Made by a program: the position numbers and the translations under genes. A stretch of 64,000 bases of DNA from Monosporascus cannonballus (Eukaryota; Ascomycota; Sordariomycetes; Xylariales), in the NCBI GenBank assembly GCA_004154925.1, contig QJNS01000293.1, positions 25,561 to 89,560 of the forward strand. The letters run 5' to 3'. The stretch's first letter is position 1; each line of letters opens with the position of its first letter. The notes under the pieces are model-generated. The model was given only the letters and a program-made list of their open reading frames with translations, had not been told where the DNA came from and did not search any database. Shown here piece by piece: positions 46,532-57,976 of the stretch.

Positions 46532-48003
46532 ATGGCGCCTAAATTCACTACGCTCCTTACCAGCTTGCTGGCGCTGTCGCCATTCACCGCACAAGCCGCT
46601 CCATGGGGAGCTTCTTGGAAAGAGTCTAAAGCGGCAGACGTCCGCATTTTCGTCGATAACCCGGATGCTACGGACGTTGTTCCCAACTCGTACATCGTGG
46701 TCTACAACAACACCTTTGGTGATGACGTGGTCGAGGCCCACGAGCTGTCCATCAAGACGGCCATCGCCAAGCGCAACATCGGCAAGCGCGGCCTCAACGG
46801 CCGGGCCCTGTCCACGCAGGTGAAGACTTTCAAGATGAGCGGCTGGCGCGCCATGGTCCTGGACGCCGACGACGTCATGATGAACACCATTTACGACGAG
46901 GACATGGTGTCCTTCATCGAGGCAAACACGTACGTCAAGGCCTCCAATCTGGTGATGCAGGCCAACGCTCCCAACGGTCTGGCGCGCATAAGCAGCAGCC
47001 AGGCGGGCAGCCGTGGATACACCTTCGACGACTCGGCGGGCGAGGGTATCGCGGTGTACGTGGTGGACACGGGTATCAGGACCACGCACGAGGAATTCCA
47101 GGGCCGCGCTACCCTGGGCTTCAACGCTGTTGACAACGTGGTAAGTAACGCGTCCCACACTAGCTACCTACCCGCGCGCTGCTGGGCGTTGCAGGAAGTC
47201 CCTGTGAGTGGCGGGGCACGCGAGAAGAAAGTACGTACTGACAGCCCACGCACCAGGACACGGACGAGAACGGACACGGCTCCCACGTCGCAGGCACCGT
47301 CGGCGGCGCGACGTTCGGCGTGGCCAAGAAGGCCGACCTGATCGGCGTCAAGGTCCTGGGCGCCGACGGAGGCGGCGCCAACGACGGCGTCCTCGCTGGC
47401 CTGCAGTTCGTGGCGGACGATGTGGCGCAGCGAAACCGCGCCGGCCGTGCCGTCATGAACATGTCGCTGGGCGGCCCGGCCTCACGCGCCCTCAACAACG
47501 CCGTCGAGGCCCTCGCGCGCTCCGGCGTCGTCCCCGTCGTCGCTGCCGGCAACGAGGCTCAGGACGCCGCCAACGTGAGCCCGGCCTCGGCCCCCAATGC
47601 CATCACCGTCGGCGCCATCGACCAGACCAACGACCGGATCGCCAGCTTCAGCAACTTTGGCGAGGACGTCGACATCTTCGCCCCCGGCGTCAATGTCCGG
47701 AGCGTCGGCATCCGGAGCGACAGCGACAGCGAGGTCCTGAGCGGCACTTCCATGGGTGAGCTTTTCTCTTCAGTTTCCCCCTCCGTTGCTACAAGACAGG
47801 GACCGAGTGAGCTAAATTTTTTTTCCCCCGCAGCATCGCCGCATGTCGCCGGCCTCGCAGCCTACCTCATGGCCCTCGAGGGCCTCACCGACGCGACCGC
47901 CGTCTCGAACCGGATGAAGGAGCTCGGCCAGGCGTCCGAGGCCCGTGTCCTGGGCGCCCCTCGCGGCACCACCACCATCATCGCCAGCAACGGCAACTTG
48001 TAA
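46532..48003 (+). CDS. Secreted subtilisin-like serine protease (S8A, proteinase K type)
   Basis: An extracellular endopeptidase made as a preproenzyme. Three exons: 46532-47140, 47257-47755 and 47834-48003 (425 residues). The introns have GTAAGT and GTGAGC donors and CAG acceptors; the second splits the Ser motif and rebuilds SGTSMASPHVAG. Residues 1-22 form a signal peptide ([15 protein letters not shown]). Residues about 53-135 form an inhibitor-I9 propeptide ([13 protein letters not shown] to [15 protein letters not shown]). Catalytic residues: Asp179 ([14 protein letters not shown]), His210 (NGHGSHVAG), oxyanion Asn302 (VVAAGNEAQ) and Ser368. The length fits the family. Fungal members serve in nutrition, autolysis or host interaction; which applies here is not shown by the sequence. 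Confidence 0.95.
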
Positions 48004-50327
48004 ATCGCACTATGACGCTCGAACACTTCGGAACGACGGACCCTCGCATTACCTGGGAAAGAGCTTCAACCGCTTTAACACAAACAGCATTAGGCATCCA
48101 TATGTGTACATTTTGTTCCCTGTGGTGTATATACACTTAGCAGCCGTGGCGACACGTTTTCCCGTCTTGCTCTCCCACGCTGGCCATTTAGCGGCGTCGT
48201 CAAAATCCAACATCGCTCCCATCAACGTTATTATGCCGGGTTGGAAAAAAATTCTCAGTACCCGGGCAGTTGGGTGGCGGGTTGTTGAGTACCTAGCGAG
48301 GAGGATGGATCGTCTTAAGCGCCTTTATATATGAACCTTCTTTTGATCACATAGCATGCGTCGTAACAGCGAGACAGACCCGTTCCCTGCGAGCGAGCGG
48401 GGGATTACCACCCAGAGAACAAGAGAATCCGTGAGACCACGGAGGGTTTCTGAGAGAGCAAAAGGGCATGGCTGGCTGGTTGCGAGCGGACGTCAGACAA
48501 GAACAGCATCTGGGTTTCCTTCCTTCCATTGTGTATATTTTCGAGGAGCCCGGTCCCCTACATAAGGGGACAACGTACATAGAACCAGGATCTGAGATGT
48601 CCATCCAACTGGGATTTTCAATGCCGGTGTCCGTGATTGTCGACGTCTGTTATTACGGGCCAATATGTCAGAGAGATATAGAAACTTGGGACATCGATAT
48701 CTAGATCTTTGGTGCGGCAGGTCGACGGGGAGTATCTACCGACGTCCAGAGCACGCGGACGGCGCAGAAGAGTGTCATCATTCGTTAGGCATGTATCTAC
48801 ACTTGCTACCCCTGCCTAGGACCTCTGCCCACAACCCGGGATGCAAGGGTTCGGTGCGACCGGCCGGCCGCCGACGCAACGCAACACGCCAGACTGGAAG
48901 ATCCCCCTATTGCGGATCTTACAAGGTAGGAAGGTGAGCTACAGTGCTTGCGAAGGAAGCAACATTGACGAAACAGAAACACGCACGGGTACACGCACGC
49001 ACGCCCATCATTCCTTTTCCATATGAAGTAGATTCACCGATGCGCCTCATGTGCGCAATCCCCCCTCATCGCATAACGATGACAACAGCTACAACCGCAA
49101 CCAGAAATGGGGGGACAATTACTAGATAGAACATCTGAAGTTACCTATGCTACCGCATGTAGTACGTACATACATCGCAGTTGGGCCCCAGATCCTTCTG
49201 TAATCTCGTAAGAACTTTCATAACAACAATGATAGAACATCAACGGCCATGCAAGAAAGAATGACTAGGCGGAGACGGGGGTCGCGTCGCTTTTTGGCAT
49301 TAACAAACTCGAACGAACTAGCCCTAATATGGAAGTCGGCCGCGGGTGAAAAGAAAAAGAAGAACCGCCAGAAGGGCCCGCTGTCAACATGAAACAAACG
49401 GCAGCACGCCGCCGCGGATTCGCGAAGCGAGGCAGGCGTCCGGGGTCGACGAGTACCTACATACCCCTACCGCCGTCCGTGGGGTGTATGTCGACCAGGC
49501 GCCTCCATATCTATCTCCCTGTATATATATGGAATAGCATAGCATCAGCCTCGACGTGGATCCCACCCATTGTCACTGCATTACGTAGGGCCCGTTTCGA
49601 AGGCTGGAACGTACCTAGGGGCTCTGCCTATATCCGATTTCAGATATATATGTAAGCATCGTATTATATTAATGCCGAACAGCATCGATCGACTAATCGT
49701 TGGGGGAGACGGATCTGACAGGCAGCAAATTCACCATCACCAAAATCGCATTAACTGACATAGCAGTGCGGACAAGAAAGGGCAAGCAAAAACAATCAAA
49801 GCTGGGAGAGACCGCTAACCAAGGCGGATGGTCAATAGTCAAGAGAGGTAGCATAGAATGTTCGCGATCCACGGCGGCGAACTCTCCGTAGAAAATAAGA
49901 GACCCCCACGACGCCGCCGAGTGCCTACGAGCCGCGGTGGGCTCGGTACTGCTCGCGATGAGTATTTTGATTTTAGCACTTCTCGGCACAGCCGCAGTCA
50001 TTGGGGAAAGGACTGGACTGTAATTTGACATCCGTGCTTGCTTCGTCATTTGTTTCTCACATCACAACGCCGTACCGGACCGACGCCCGACTCCAAGGAG
50101 AGCAGAAAACGTAAAATTAGCTTCATATTAGAACGTCGTAGTTTGTCAAAGGAGGCCAACCCGGGCCCTACCGTTACCTTCCTCGTCTCGAAATGTACAA
50201 TGCCCGGGGATGCCATTAGATACACGTACACCATAGCAAATGCATCGCTCCGTTCCATTCGTCAACACATCCGGTTCGGCGGATCCCAGCACCGCCCAAA
50301 CCGCCCAAGGGTCATTATACACACCGC
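48004..50327. other. Gene-free stretch, 2.3 kb
   Basis: Lies between the convergent subtilase (plus) and erg9 (minus). Short overlapping open frames without likeness to known proteins. No repeats of note. Confidence 0.5.
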
Positions 50328-51927
50328 TCATAACTCTTCGTGACCTATGGCCGTGATGCTCGGCCCTGATAGATCCGAGTCGGTCAGGGTCATGTTCGGT
50401 GCTTTGCCGAACATGTCGAACCTCGCTCCCATGAACCACGCGGCTCCAATCTGTCCATGTTTAGTTAAATCGTAGTCGACGAGGGAACATGGGGTGACTA
50501 CATACCATAGTACCCGATATCATCAATAGGGCGAGCACCACGGCACCGACCAGGAGCATTCCGTCCCAGAACTCCGCCGACCCAGCCGCGTCGATCTCCT
50601 TCTGAGCCTCTTGGATGGCCTTGATCTTCTTGATATCTTGACTTGGGAAGAGGGTCTCAATGAACTGCTCGATCTGTTTTACTCGTTTAGCGTTGTTTCA
50701 GTCGGCGAGGGGAACGAGTTTCCAAACCTTGCCGCAAGCTGCGCTGATCTCGAGATAATTGGGGTCTCTGGGGTCGTTCTTCTTCGCTATCCGTCTCGCG
50801 TACTCTCTGAAAACGGTGCAGACGATCTGCAGGTTCTGCGTCGAGCGCGTCATTAGGGAGCATGTATCACCCCTGGTGATCTTGACGTGGCTCTCGAATA
50901 TGGCGGGGTTCTGGAAGACTAAATCCAGTGTCGCCATGGCCATGGTCTGGGGAATAGCAACGAAGTTGAAGACGCTCTGTTCGCGGATGCCGGCCATGTA
51001 GAACAGGCACTCGTCGGCGCTTTTGAGAGCGTTCAGAACCATCTCGGAACAGCAATGTACAGCCTGGGTGCGGTATCTGGGGTCGAACATGTCCTCCCAC
51101 TTGTCGACGTACTTGCTCCAGATATCCTTCGGCCAGAAGCGGCGCTTGTCCAGGAAGTCTTCATGGACGTCACGGATGATGTTTGTCTTCTGAAGGAACT
51201 GGCCCATGCTCTCTGACAGGTACATCCTCTCGAGAAGCGCCGGATTGGCGAAGTTGCCCTCGACGAACAGACGCGTCAGGCCCTCGCCCACCAACCCCGC
51301 GACGTAGTGGCAGTACTTTTCGTATTCGTGGACCGTCTTGACGCCATTGGCGTTGAACTCGGCGTTCAGAGCATAGTCGGCCATGCCGTTGCCCATCTTG
51401 ATGGTTATATCCTCAATGATGTCGTAGTATTTCTTGTCAACCTTGTTGAGCTCGGTGGTAACATCATCGAAGTGTACAAGCAGGTCTCGATCCCTCTCGT
51501 TGGGGCCGTTATCCTTAAAGGTCCAGCCCTCAATCTTCATATGCTTGTGGAAGTCGCGCAACAGAGGCTCCTTCTTCTCGAGGGGAATGGTCATGTCATC
51601 CTCGATGGTGTCAAGCCCCCTCAGCACGAGGTAGAAAAGGGCGATGGGGACGAGCATCTCAGGGTTGAGCTCTTGGATAACGGTAGAGAAGCTACGGCTC
51701 GTCTTGTTCAAGTGCTCGAAGCATGCCCGGAGCGTGGCAGGCTCCTTGGCAGGATCGCGTGTATGGACTGGCTCGTGCCATAGTTTCCTACAGATCGATC
51801 CGTTAGCTGGACCGGAAGCAGGGGCTGCCGGAACCGGAGGGGTTTGGTGTTAAACTTACCATTGCACTATCGCGCGGAGCTGGTAGGGGTGGAAGGCGTA
51901 ATAGATGACTTCTTTGAGAACAACCAT
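50328..51927 (-). CDS. erg9: Squalene synthase (farnesyl-diphosphate farnesyltransferase)
   Basis: Condenses two farnesyl diphosphates through presqualene diphosphate to squalene with NADPH; it is the first committed step of ergosterol synthesis, on the ER membrane. Four exons: 51927-51860, 51787-50728, 50673-50506 and 50450-50328 (472 residues). Exon 1 encodes [20 protein letters not shown]. The Asp-rich motifs are DTIEDD (82-87) and DVHED (229-233), with conserved [13 protein letters not shown] and [15 protein letters not shown]. The C-terminal anchor ([18 protein letters not shown]) ends at intron 3. Introns 1 and 3 have strong donors (GTAAGT, GTATGT). Intron 2 has a weak donor, GTTTGG; reading through it would add VWKLVPLAD and stop, removing the anchor. 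It is divergent from the rhamnose epimerase/reductase gene across 2 kb. Confidence 0.96.
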
Positions 51928-53921
51928 TGTGGGAATTCTGGCGAGACGATTGGAAAAGGGTGGATATTAGAGGGTTCAGGATGTATACGTTGTTGAGGGG
52001 GTCGTCGTTGTTCCCGGAATTAAATGAATTATTAAAAAGGATGGATAATAAGAATGCAGAAAGGCGGCAGGCTGGTATACTTGAAAAGCTGATAATACCA
52101 AGACGTGCTCACAGGTTGTTGGTTCTTAAGCGAAATATAGCAAGATTCGCGTCATGGGAGGATAACCCAAGGGCGGATAAAAAATAGGTGTGTAGGTAGT
52201 AATGCACAAATGTAACTGCAAGAAGTGTTCAATCTACCATTTGCATAATGGAAGACGATGGCATATACACGAAATATTAAATAAATATATTGCGCTCTCT
52301 CATACTCTCACTCTGTATTAAAAAGAATGTGAATTTAGGAAGTGCTGTGTTGCATAAGCAAAACTTTTAATTTCGTTTTCTTTTCTTTCCGACGCCCCGG
52401 CCAATGGCACGGTCTGATTTAGGGGATTGGTTTGTTGGCTCATCAAAACACGGCCCTAGACATACCGATATTACGTAGAGAGATCCTGTGGCCACATTAG
52501 GATTAATCTGCAGCCCTTTTGTCGGTCTCCTCCACTATTTGATGGAGCACACTTGTGGACATTGGCATTTTAGTCTCCAAAGTCGGCCCTGCATACCCCC
52601 CGCTTCATTGCCAGGTTTGTCTAACCCCCTTTGCGGCATCTTCGCCCATGCCTAGAGCCTTACATCATGCATCCCTAACGAAACCTGCTGAAGTAGTTAA
52701 TCACCTGCATGCCTGCTAGTGCACTTAAGATTGCCGAATGTGCGGATTGCGTTGAAGAAGTTTGTGACCGAAATGGCCAGCCGTCGCGCTTAGATACCCT
52801 GCAGGAGCAAGTATGAATGCAGGAGTGTGCGGTCTGGTAATTATTGCTCCGCCGTCTTTCCGTACTATGTAGGTACATACATAGTAGGTATCCATATAGC
52901 TCGCTCCACCATGACTTACCCCTGAGGTTTTTACCCCCTTGTGTTTCGAGAAATCCAGAAACGTTTAAGCACCTCGAAACGCGAAGGCACGTGAGTTTCC
53001 CATGTCAGTCAGGAACGGCCTCTTAACGAGTGCTTGCCCCCCTACATATTTGCAATTCGGCTATGTATTCTATGAAGCGTTCGCCGAGGTGCCACGGATC
53101 GTTTATTGGCGTTACGCTGCTTGTATGCTGCCTATCTACCAATCGCCTATGCAATTGCAACCCCTATTGTTGGTAACCGGTATAATGAGATGGACACATA
53201 CGTGTTTGATGCATTCAATGTTGGTATTGCCGTTAAAAAGACCCTCCGCCTTCGAAAGTTCTGGCGTCGCGCGTTCTATCAACCCCCTGAATCCCTACGG
53301 AGCCCCTCTTTGCGAGGGTCAGGAATATCCTATCCCGCCGCGGCAGACGTATGAAAATGTACCAAGATCTCCAGTGAAGTTTGTGGCAACGATGCCGCGC
53401 AATTAGGTTTTACGCGCTTTCGGGTTGTTGAAGTTTAACAATATCAGTGAAGCCTAATCTGGCAGCCAACCCACAGGCGACGGCCTGAGCACGATCAACC
53501 ACGGCGCTTAGAGGTCTGTAACGACAACCTAGAAAGCGCCATCTCCGCAACACAGCACCGACTGTCGCTACTCATATGTAAGTAGGTAGTAACACATATA
53601 CGTGTATTTCGCCAATATGTCTTAAAGTGGTGTCGGCAGTCCTGATTTTGTGCCCCTGTAAACCCACCAGTAGCTTCATTGGGAGGAGCGAGCGACGGGC
53701 AACTCTCACCCCCCTACCTGCCGGACATCTGACCTGAAAACTCAAAATCGACCATTTTAATTCATCCTATCGACCTATCCATGCCTCCCTGATCTTCTTC
53801 TAACCACCTCCAAAGTTCCTCCATCCCATCACTTCCAGCTACGTCTCTCCGATCCATTGTCGTCGACGCGTAGTGCATAACTTCCACCGTACCCTCCGCT
53901 TCTGCTTATTGAACATTCATC
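51928..53921. other. 2-kb divergent spacer erg9 / epimerase-reductase
   Basis: Must contain both promoters. About 52,180-52,380 is AT-rich. A perfect 9-bp inverted repeat (TACTATGTA, 6-base spacer, TACATAGTA) lies at 52,863-52,886. Open frames near 53,000-53,400 are unsupported. Confidence 0.5.
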
Positions 53922-54862
53922 ATGCCTCGATTTCTCATTTGGGGCGCCAAGGGCTGGGTGGCCGGACAACTCGAGAAGATCATGAGGAGCCGAGGCGAGG
54001 ACGTCCATAAGACGACGGTTCGTATGGAAGATCGGGAAGCCGTCAAGATGGTGTTGCAAAGAATCCAACCAACCCACGTCCTGAACTGTGCCGGCTGCAC
54101 GGGACGACCCAATGTCGACTGGTGTGAGGATAACAAAGCGGAGACGATCCGTTCCAACGCCATCGGCACTCTGAACCTGACGGATTGCTGCTTGCTGTAT
54201 GGTATTCACTGCACGGTCTTCGCCACCGGATGCATCTACCACTATGACGATACCCACCCCATTGGCGGGCCGGGCTTCAAGGAGACGGATCCCGCCAACT
54301 TTAAGGGCAGCTTCTATTCGGAGATCAAGGGCCACGTCGAGGAGGTGAGCAAGATATCAATGAATTATACAAAATTCATTTTCTGGTGCCCGAGTTAACC
54401 GTGTACCCGCAGATGATGAAGAATTACACCAACTGTCTGATTCTCCGTCTGCGCATGCCAGTTTCGGATGACTTGCACCCGCGCAACTTCGTCACCAAGA
54501 TAAGCCAGTACGATCGGGTCGTCGACATCCCCAACAGCAACACGATCCTGTATGATCTCCTTCCGGCGTCGATCTTGTTGGCGAAGAACTACGAGACGGG
54601 GATCTACAACTTCACCAACCCGGGCGCCATCAGCCACAACGAGGTCCTGTCCCTCTTCAAGGAGATTGTCCGACCGGACTTCACCTGGAAGAACTTCACG
54701 GTCGAAGAACAGTCCAGGGTGATCAAGGCGGGACGGAGCAATTGCATGCTGGACACGACGAAGTTGGAGACGAAGTTGGCGGAGTACGGATATGTGCTGC
54801 CGGAGATCCACATTGCTTACAGACTATGCTTTGAGCGGATGAAGGCTGCGGGCGTCCAATGA
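53922..54862 (+). CDS. NDP-4-keto-6-deoxyglucose 3,5-epimerase/4-reductase (rhamnose synthesis)
   Basis: A short-chain dehydrogenase-fold enzyme of the NRS/ER type. It converts the 4-keto-6-deoxy sugar nucleotide made by a 4,6-dehydratase into the NDP-L-rhamnose precursor used for fungal cell-wall glycans. Two exons: 53922-54344 and 54413-54862 (290 residues). The 68-bp intron has a GTGAGC donor and a CCGCAG acceptor. Landmarks are the N-terminal Rossmann motif (LIWGAKGWVAGQ), THVLNCAGCTGRPNVDWCE, FATGCIYHYDDTHP, the catalytic Tyr-x3-Lys (Tyr132-Lys136 in FYSEIKGHVEE), LRLRMPVSDDLHPRNFVTKI and GIYNFTNPGAISHNEVL. No dehydratase partner is in this window. Length is standard for the monofunctional fungal enzyme. 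Confidence 0.93.
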
Positions 54863-56275
54863 GAGCCCAACCCATCCTACTAGGTAGGGCCCGGCACAGC
54901 GGAATGGGGACTTCTCGGTGCATGGCACGGTTCTAGTCCCCTCCCCACGATTAGGCCAGCTGTGGGTATCCAAGATTGCACGCCCTGCGTTGTCGGGAAA
55001 AGGAGGTTAAGGAGAGGAGGTATCAAGAAAATGACATACATAGCAAAAATGTCAGTATTGCTAGCTAGCTTGTGCCCGAAATTTTCTTATTCTTTTTTTA
55101 AAGCGGAATCCCGGATGCATTGTTTTTGTCCGCTATTTAGCACGTTGTCTACGAACCGTGATATCCTCCGTGACAGCAGGAGTGTTCGGTGCGCCCTCTT
55201 CACCAAGTCGCTTTCATAGTCATACTGCTAGGCTTTGGCGTCTGATCACATTTAACACTTTGCAATCCAGATGCATTGGTTGCAACGACAGGGCGGGTAG
55301 CTGCTCGACCGCAGAATTCAGATGCCGGGGTTCGCCAATAGTGCAAGATCGGAAGTGGGTGTTGCCCAGCTCCGAGATGTCCCTCATCTCGCAGCTTATT
55401 AATGGGCACTAACAGTAGTAAGGCCAAGGCATGTGGATGATGTGTTCCACTAATAAGCCCCCGACTACATCATCTTAGGGAATATTGGGCTTCTATTCCA
55501 TGTGACCCTCAATAGACAGATTGAGCATCGGGCTATTATTATTAGACATGTTATGGTCACAGCTCGGGGTCGTTGTGGCTTAGAGGGATAGCTTCGTAAT
55601 GCGGGCAGTTAGGTACCGAAGCCTGGGAGTAGGTAGTGTCAACCTCCGTCAATTGTAGGTACATACCTCGCTGTCCATGTGAGATGTAGACGGACAACGG
55701 GCACAGAGATAGATAGGCAGATAAGGCAATAACGACGTAATCCCCTGATTCCCAGCAGTCAGCTTGAGGCGGTGCCTGTTAATCGTACATACCTACCCGT
55801 AATAAGGTACTCACGGTAGTTCTTTACTGGAAAGTGGGGGTTGAGGACGTGGCTCCCCCCCAGGCAGAGGGGAAGTGAAGAAAGCGCGGAAACAATTCTT
55901 TCATGTGTCAGTGTCCCGCGAAATGGGTTTAAAAAAAATAATTCTGGGGCCCTATTGATATCACTCCGCTCCATCAACATTATCAACATTCAAAACCGCA
56001 TATTCCGCATATTCCCCCAATATCATCTACCACCGCCCTAGACACCCTCATACGCTGCTTTTCTCCTTTGTGATATTTTCCCTTGCTTTCACTTCCCATA
56101 CTCATAATCGTGCTCTTGTTACCAATCTCCGGAGTTCTCCATATGTCCTCCGGTTCGTCACGTCATACCACATAATTTGACAGGGTCCGACACGATTCGA
56201 TCGGAATTTGCAGACAGGCGCGGAGAACTTTCGATATCTGATCGCTTCCCCGCTACCAATAGTTGATCAGTCAGT
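54863..56275. other. Gene-free stretch, 1.4 kb
   Basis: 3' flank of the epimerase/reductase and promoter of the DnaJ gene. Contains TACCTA/TAGGTA words (55,610-55,800). No gene is seen. Confidence 0.5.
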
Positions 56276-57976
56276 ATGGTGGCAGATACCTCCTACTATG
56301 ACGCCTTAGGCGTCAAGCCTACAGCCACCGATATCGATATCAAGAAGGCATATCGCAAGGCCGCTATACTTCACCATCCGGGTATGTCGCCGCATCCTGT
56401 GTCCCACCGACCTTGCCCTCCAGTTTCTGACATCAGCCAGACAAGAACCCGAACGATCCTACGGCCCACGAGAAGTTTCAAGCTATCGGCGAAGCCTATC
56501 AGGTGCTATCCGACAAGGATCTACGAGCAGCCTACGATAAATATGGCAAGGAGGGCGCGAAGCCGAGCGAGGGCTTTGTCGACCCCGCAGAGTTCTTCAG
56601 TAGTATCTTCGGCGGAGATGCCTTCGTCGACTGGATCGGCGAGATCAGTCTGATGAAGGACCTGACGACAACCATGGACATCACGATGGCCGAGGAAGAT
56701 GGTGTCGCCGATGAAGAGGAATTCCCGGGCACCGAGGAAGCCATTCGTGAGAGCGCCAAAGCCTCCGCTGCCACCACCGATCCATCGTCGTCTGCCACCC
56801 CCAATCCACCATCCGCTGCCACCGTCAATCCACCAACCATCCAAGTCCAGGATGAGTCGGAGCCGAGCACTACTACTGCAGCCCAGCAGGACAAAGCAGG
56901 TGCTGAACCTTCTGCTCGGCCACCTCCTCTACCGCCCCGTACCCCCTCGCCAAAACCCAGCGTGTCTTCGAAACATGCCATCCCCATCCGGCCCGCCCTC
57001 ATGGATAGGCCCTCGGATAGTGCGCAAGAAAATGTCGCCGAGCAAACGGAAGAAGAGAGAGAACTGCGCAAGAAGGAGAAGAAGAAGGGCCTCACCAAAG
57101 AACAACGCGAACAGCTAGCGGCATACGAGAAGGAACGTGCCCTAGTCCGTCAACAGCGGGTCGATGCCCTCGCGCGCAAGTTGATAGACCGCATATCCAT
57201 TTGGACCGAGTCAGACAAGACCCCAGAGTTGACACGCGCGTTCCAGGAGAGGATACGTCTAGAAGCCGAAAATCTGAAGATGGAGAGTTTTGGCCTCGAC
57301 ATTTTGCACGCCATCGGCGCCGTCTACCTCTCCAAGGCCACAGCGCTTATCAAGAGTCAAAAGTTCCTCGGCATTGGGAGCTGGCTCAGCCGCATAAAGG
57401 ACAAGGGTAGCCAATTCAAAGATACGTGGAACACCATCTCTTCGGCGATCGACGCACAGCAGACGATGGAGGAGATGGCTCGCATGGAGAAGCTCGGTGG
57501 CGAAGATTGGACCGAAGAACGCAAGTCGGAGTACGAGCGCAGGGTCACGGGCAAGATCCTCAACGCTGCCTGGCGGGGTAGCAAGTTCGAAATCCAGAGC
57601 GTGCTTCGTGAGGTGTGCGACGAAGTTCTGAACGACAAGAAGGTTAGAGTCGAGAAGCGACTGGAGCGAGCGCATGCACTGGCCATGATTGCCGAGATCT
57701 TTAATAAGGTGAGATCAGTGTCCCTGGCTCTATGCGTTGTCTTCCCCTTCCCCTTTCCCCCATCCGCCCGTACTACAACGATTCATGTATAGTTGGAAAG
57801 CCCTTACTAACCGAAACCAGATCAGGAGAACCCCGGAAGAGGAAGGCGACTACATGGCTTTCGAACAACTGGTTGCCGAAGCGGCCATGAAGAAGAAGGA
57901 GGATTCCAAGAAGGACAAGGGCAAGAGCAAAACAGAAGCAGCCGAGACCTCGTATCCCTCCAAGGAGACTGTGTAG
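56276..57976 (+). CDS. DnaJ (Hsp40) co-chaperone with DnaJ-X domain
   Basis: A J-domain protein of the Caj1/Djp1 type, which stimulates Hsp70 ATPase and aids protein delivery to organelles. Three exons: 56276-56381, 56441-57708 and 57821-57976 (509 residues). The J domain is residues about 7-70 (SYYDALGVKPTATDIDIKKA); intron 1 falls inside the HPD signature and splicing restores it (LHHP + DKNPND). A Phe/Gly-containing segment follows (FFSSIFGGDAFVDWIGEI). Residues about 125-225 are a Pro/Ser/Thr-rich disordered linker. The DnaJ-X domain runs from about 230 to 430 (LARKLIDRISIWTESD, FGLDILHAIGAVYLSKA, KFLGIGSWLSRIKDKG). The last exon adds a Lys-rich tail. Intron 3' sites are clean (CCAG; TTACTAACC branch). 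Close paralogues exist, so I do not fix the symbol. Confidence 0.92.

Noticed and set aside
46403..47158. 251-codon open frame antisense to subtilase exon 1
   Set aside because: It mirrors the GC-rich third-position bias of a clearly real gene on the other strand and shows no domain.
53002..53406. 134-codon plus frame upstream of the epimerase/reductase
   Set aside because: No motifs, overlapped by another open frame, and placed in the promoter region between divergent genes.
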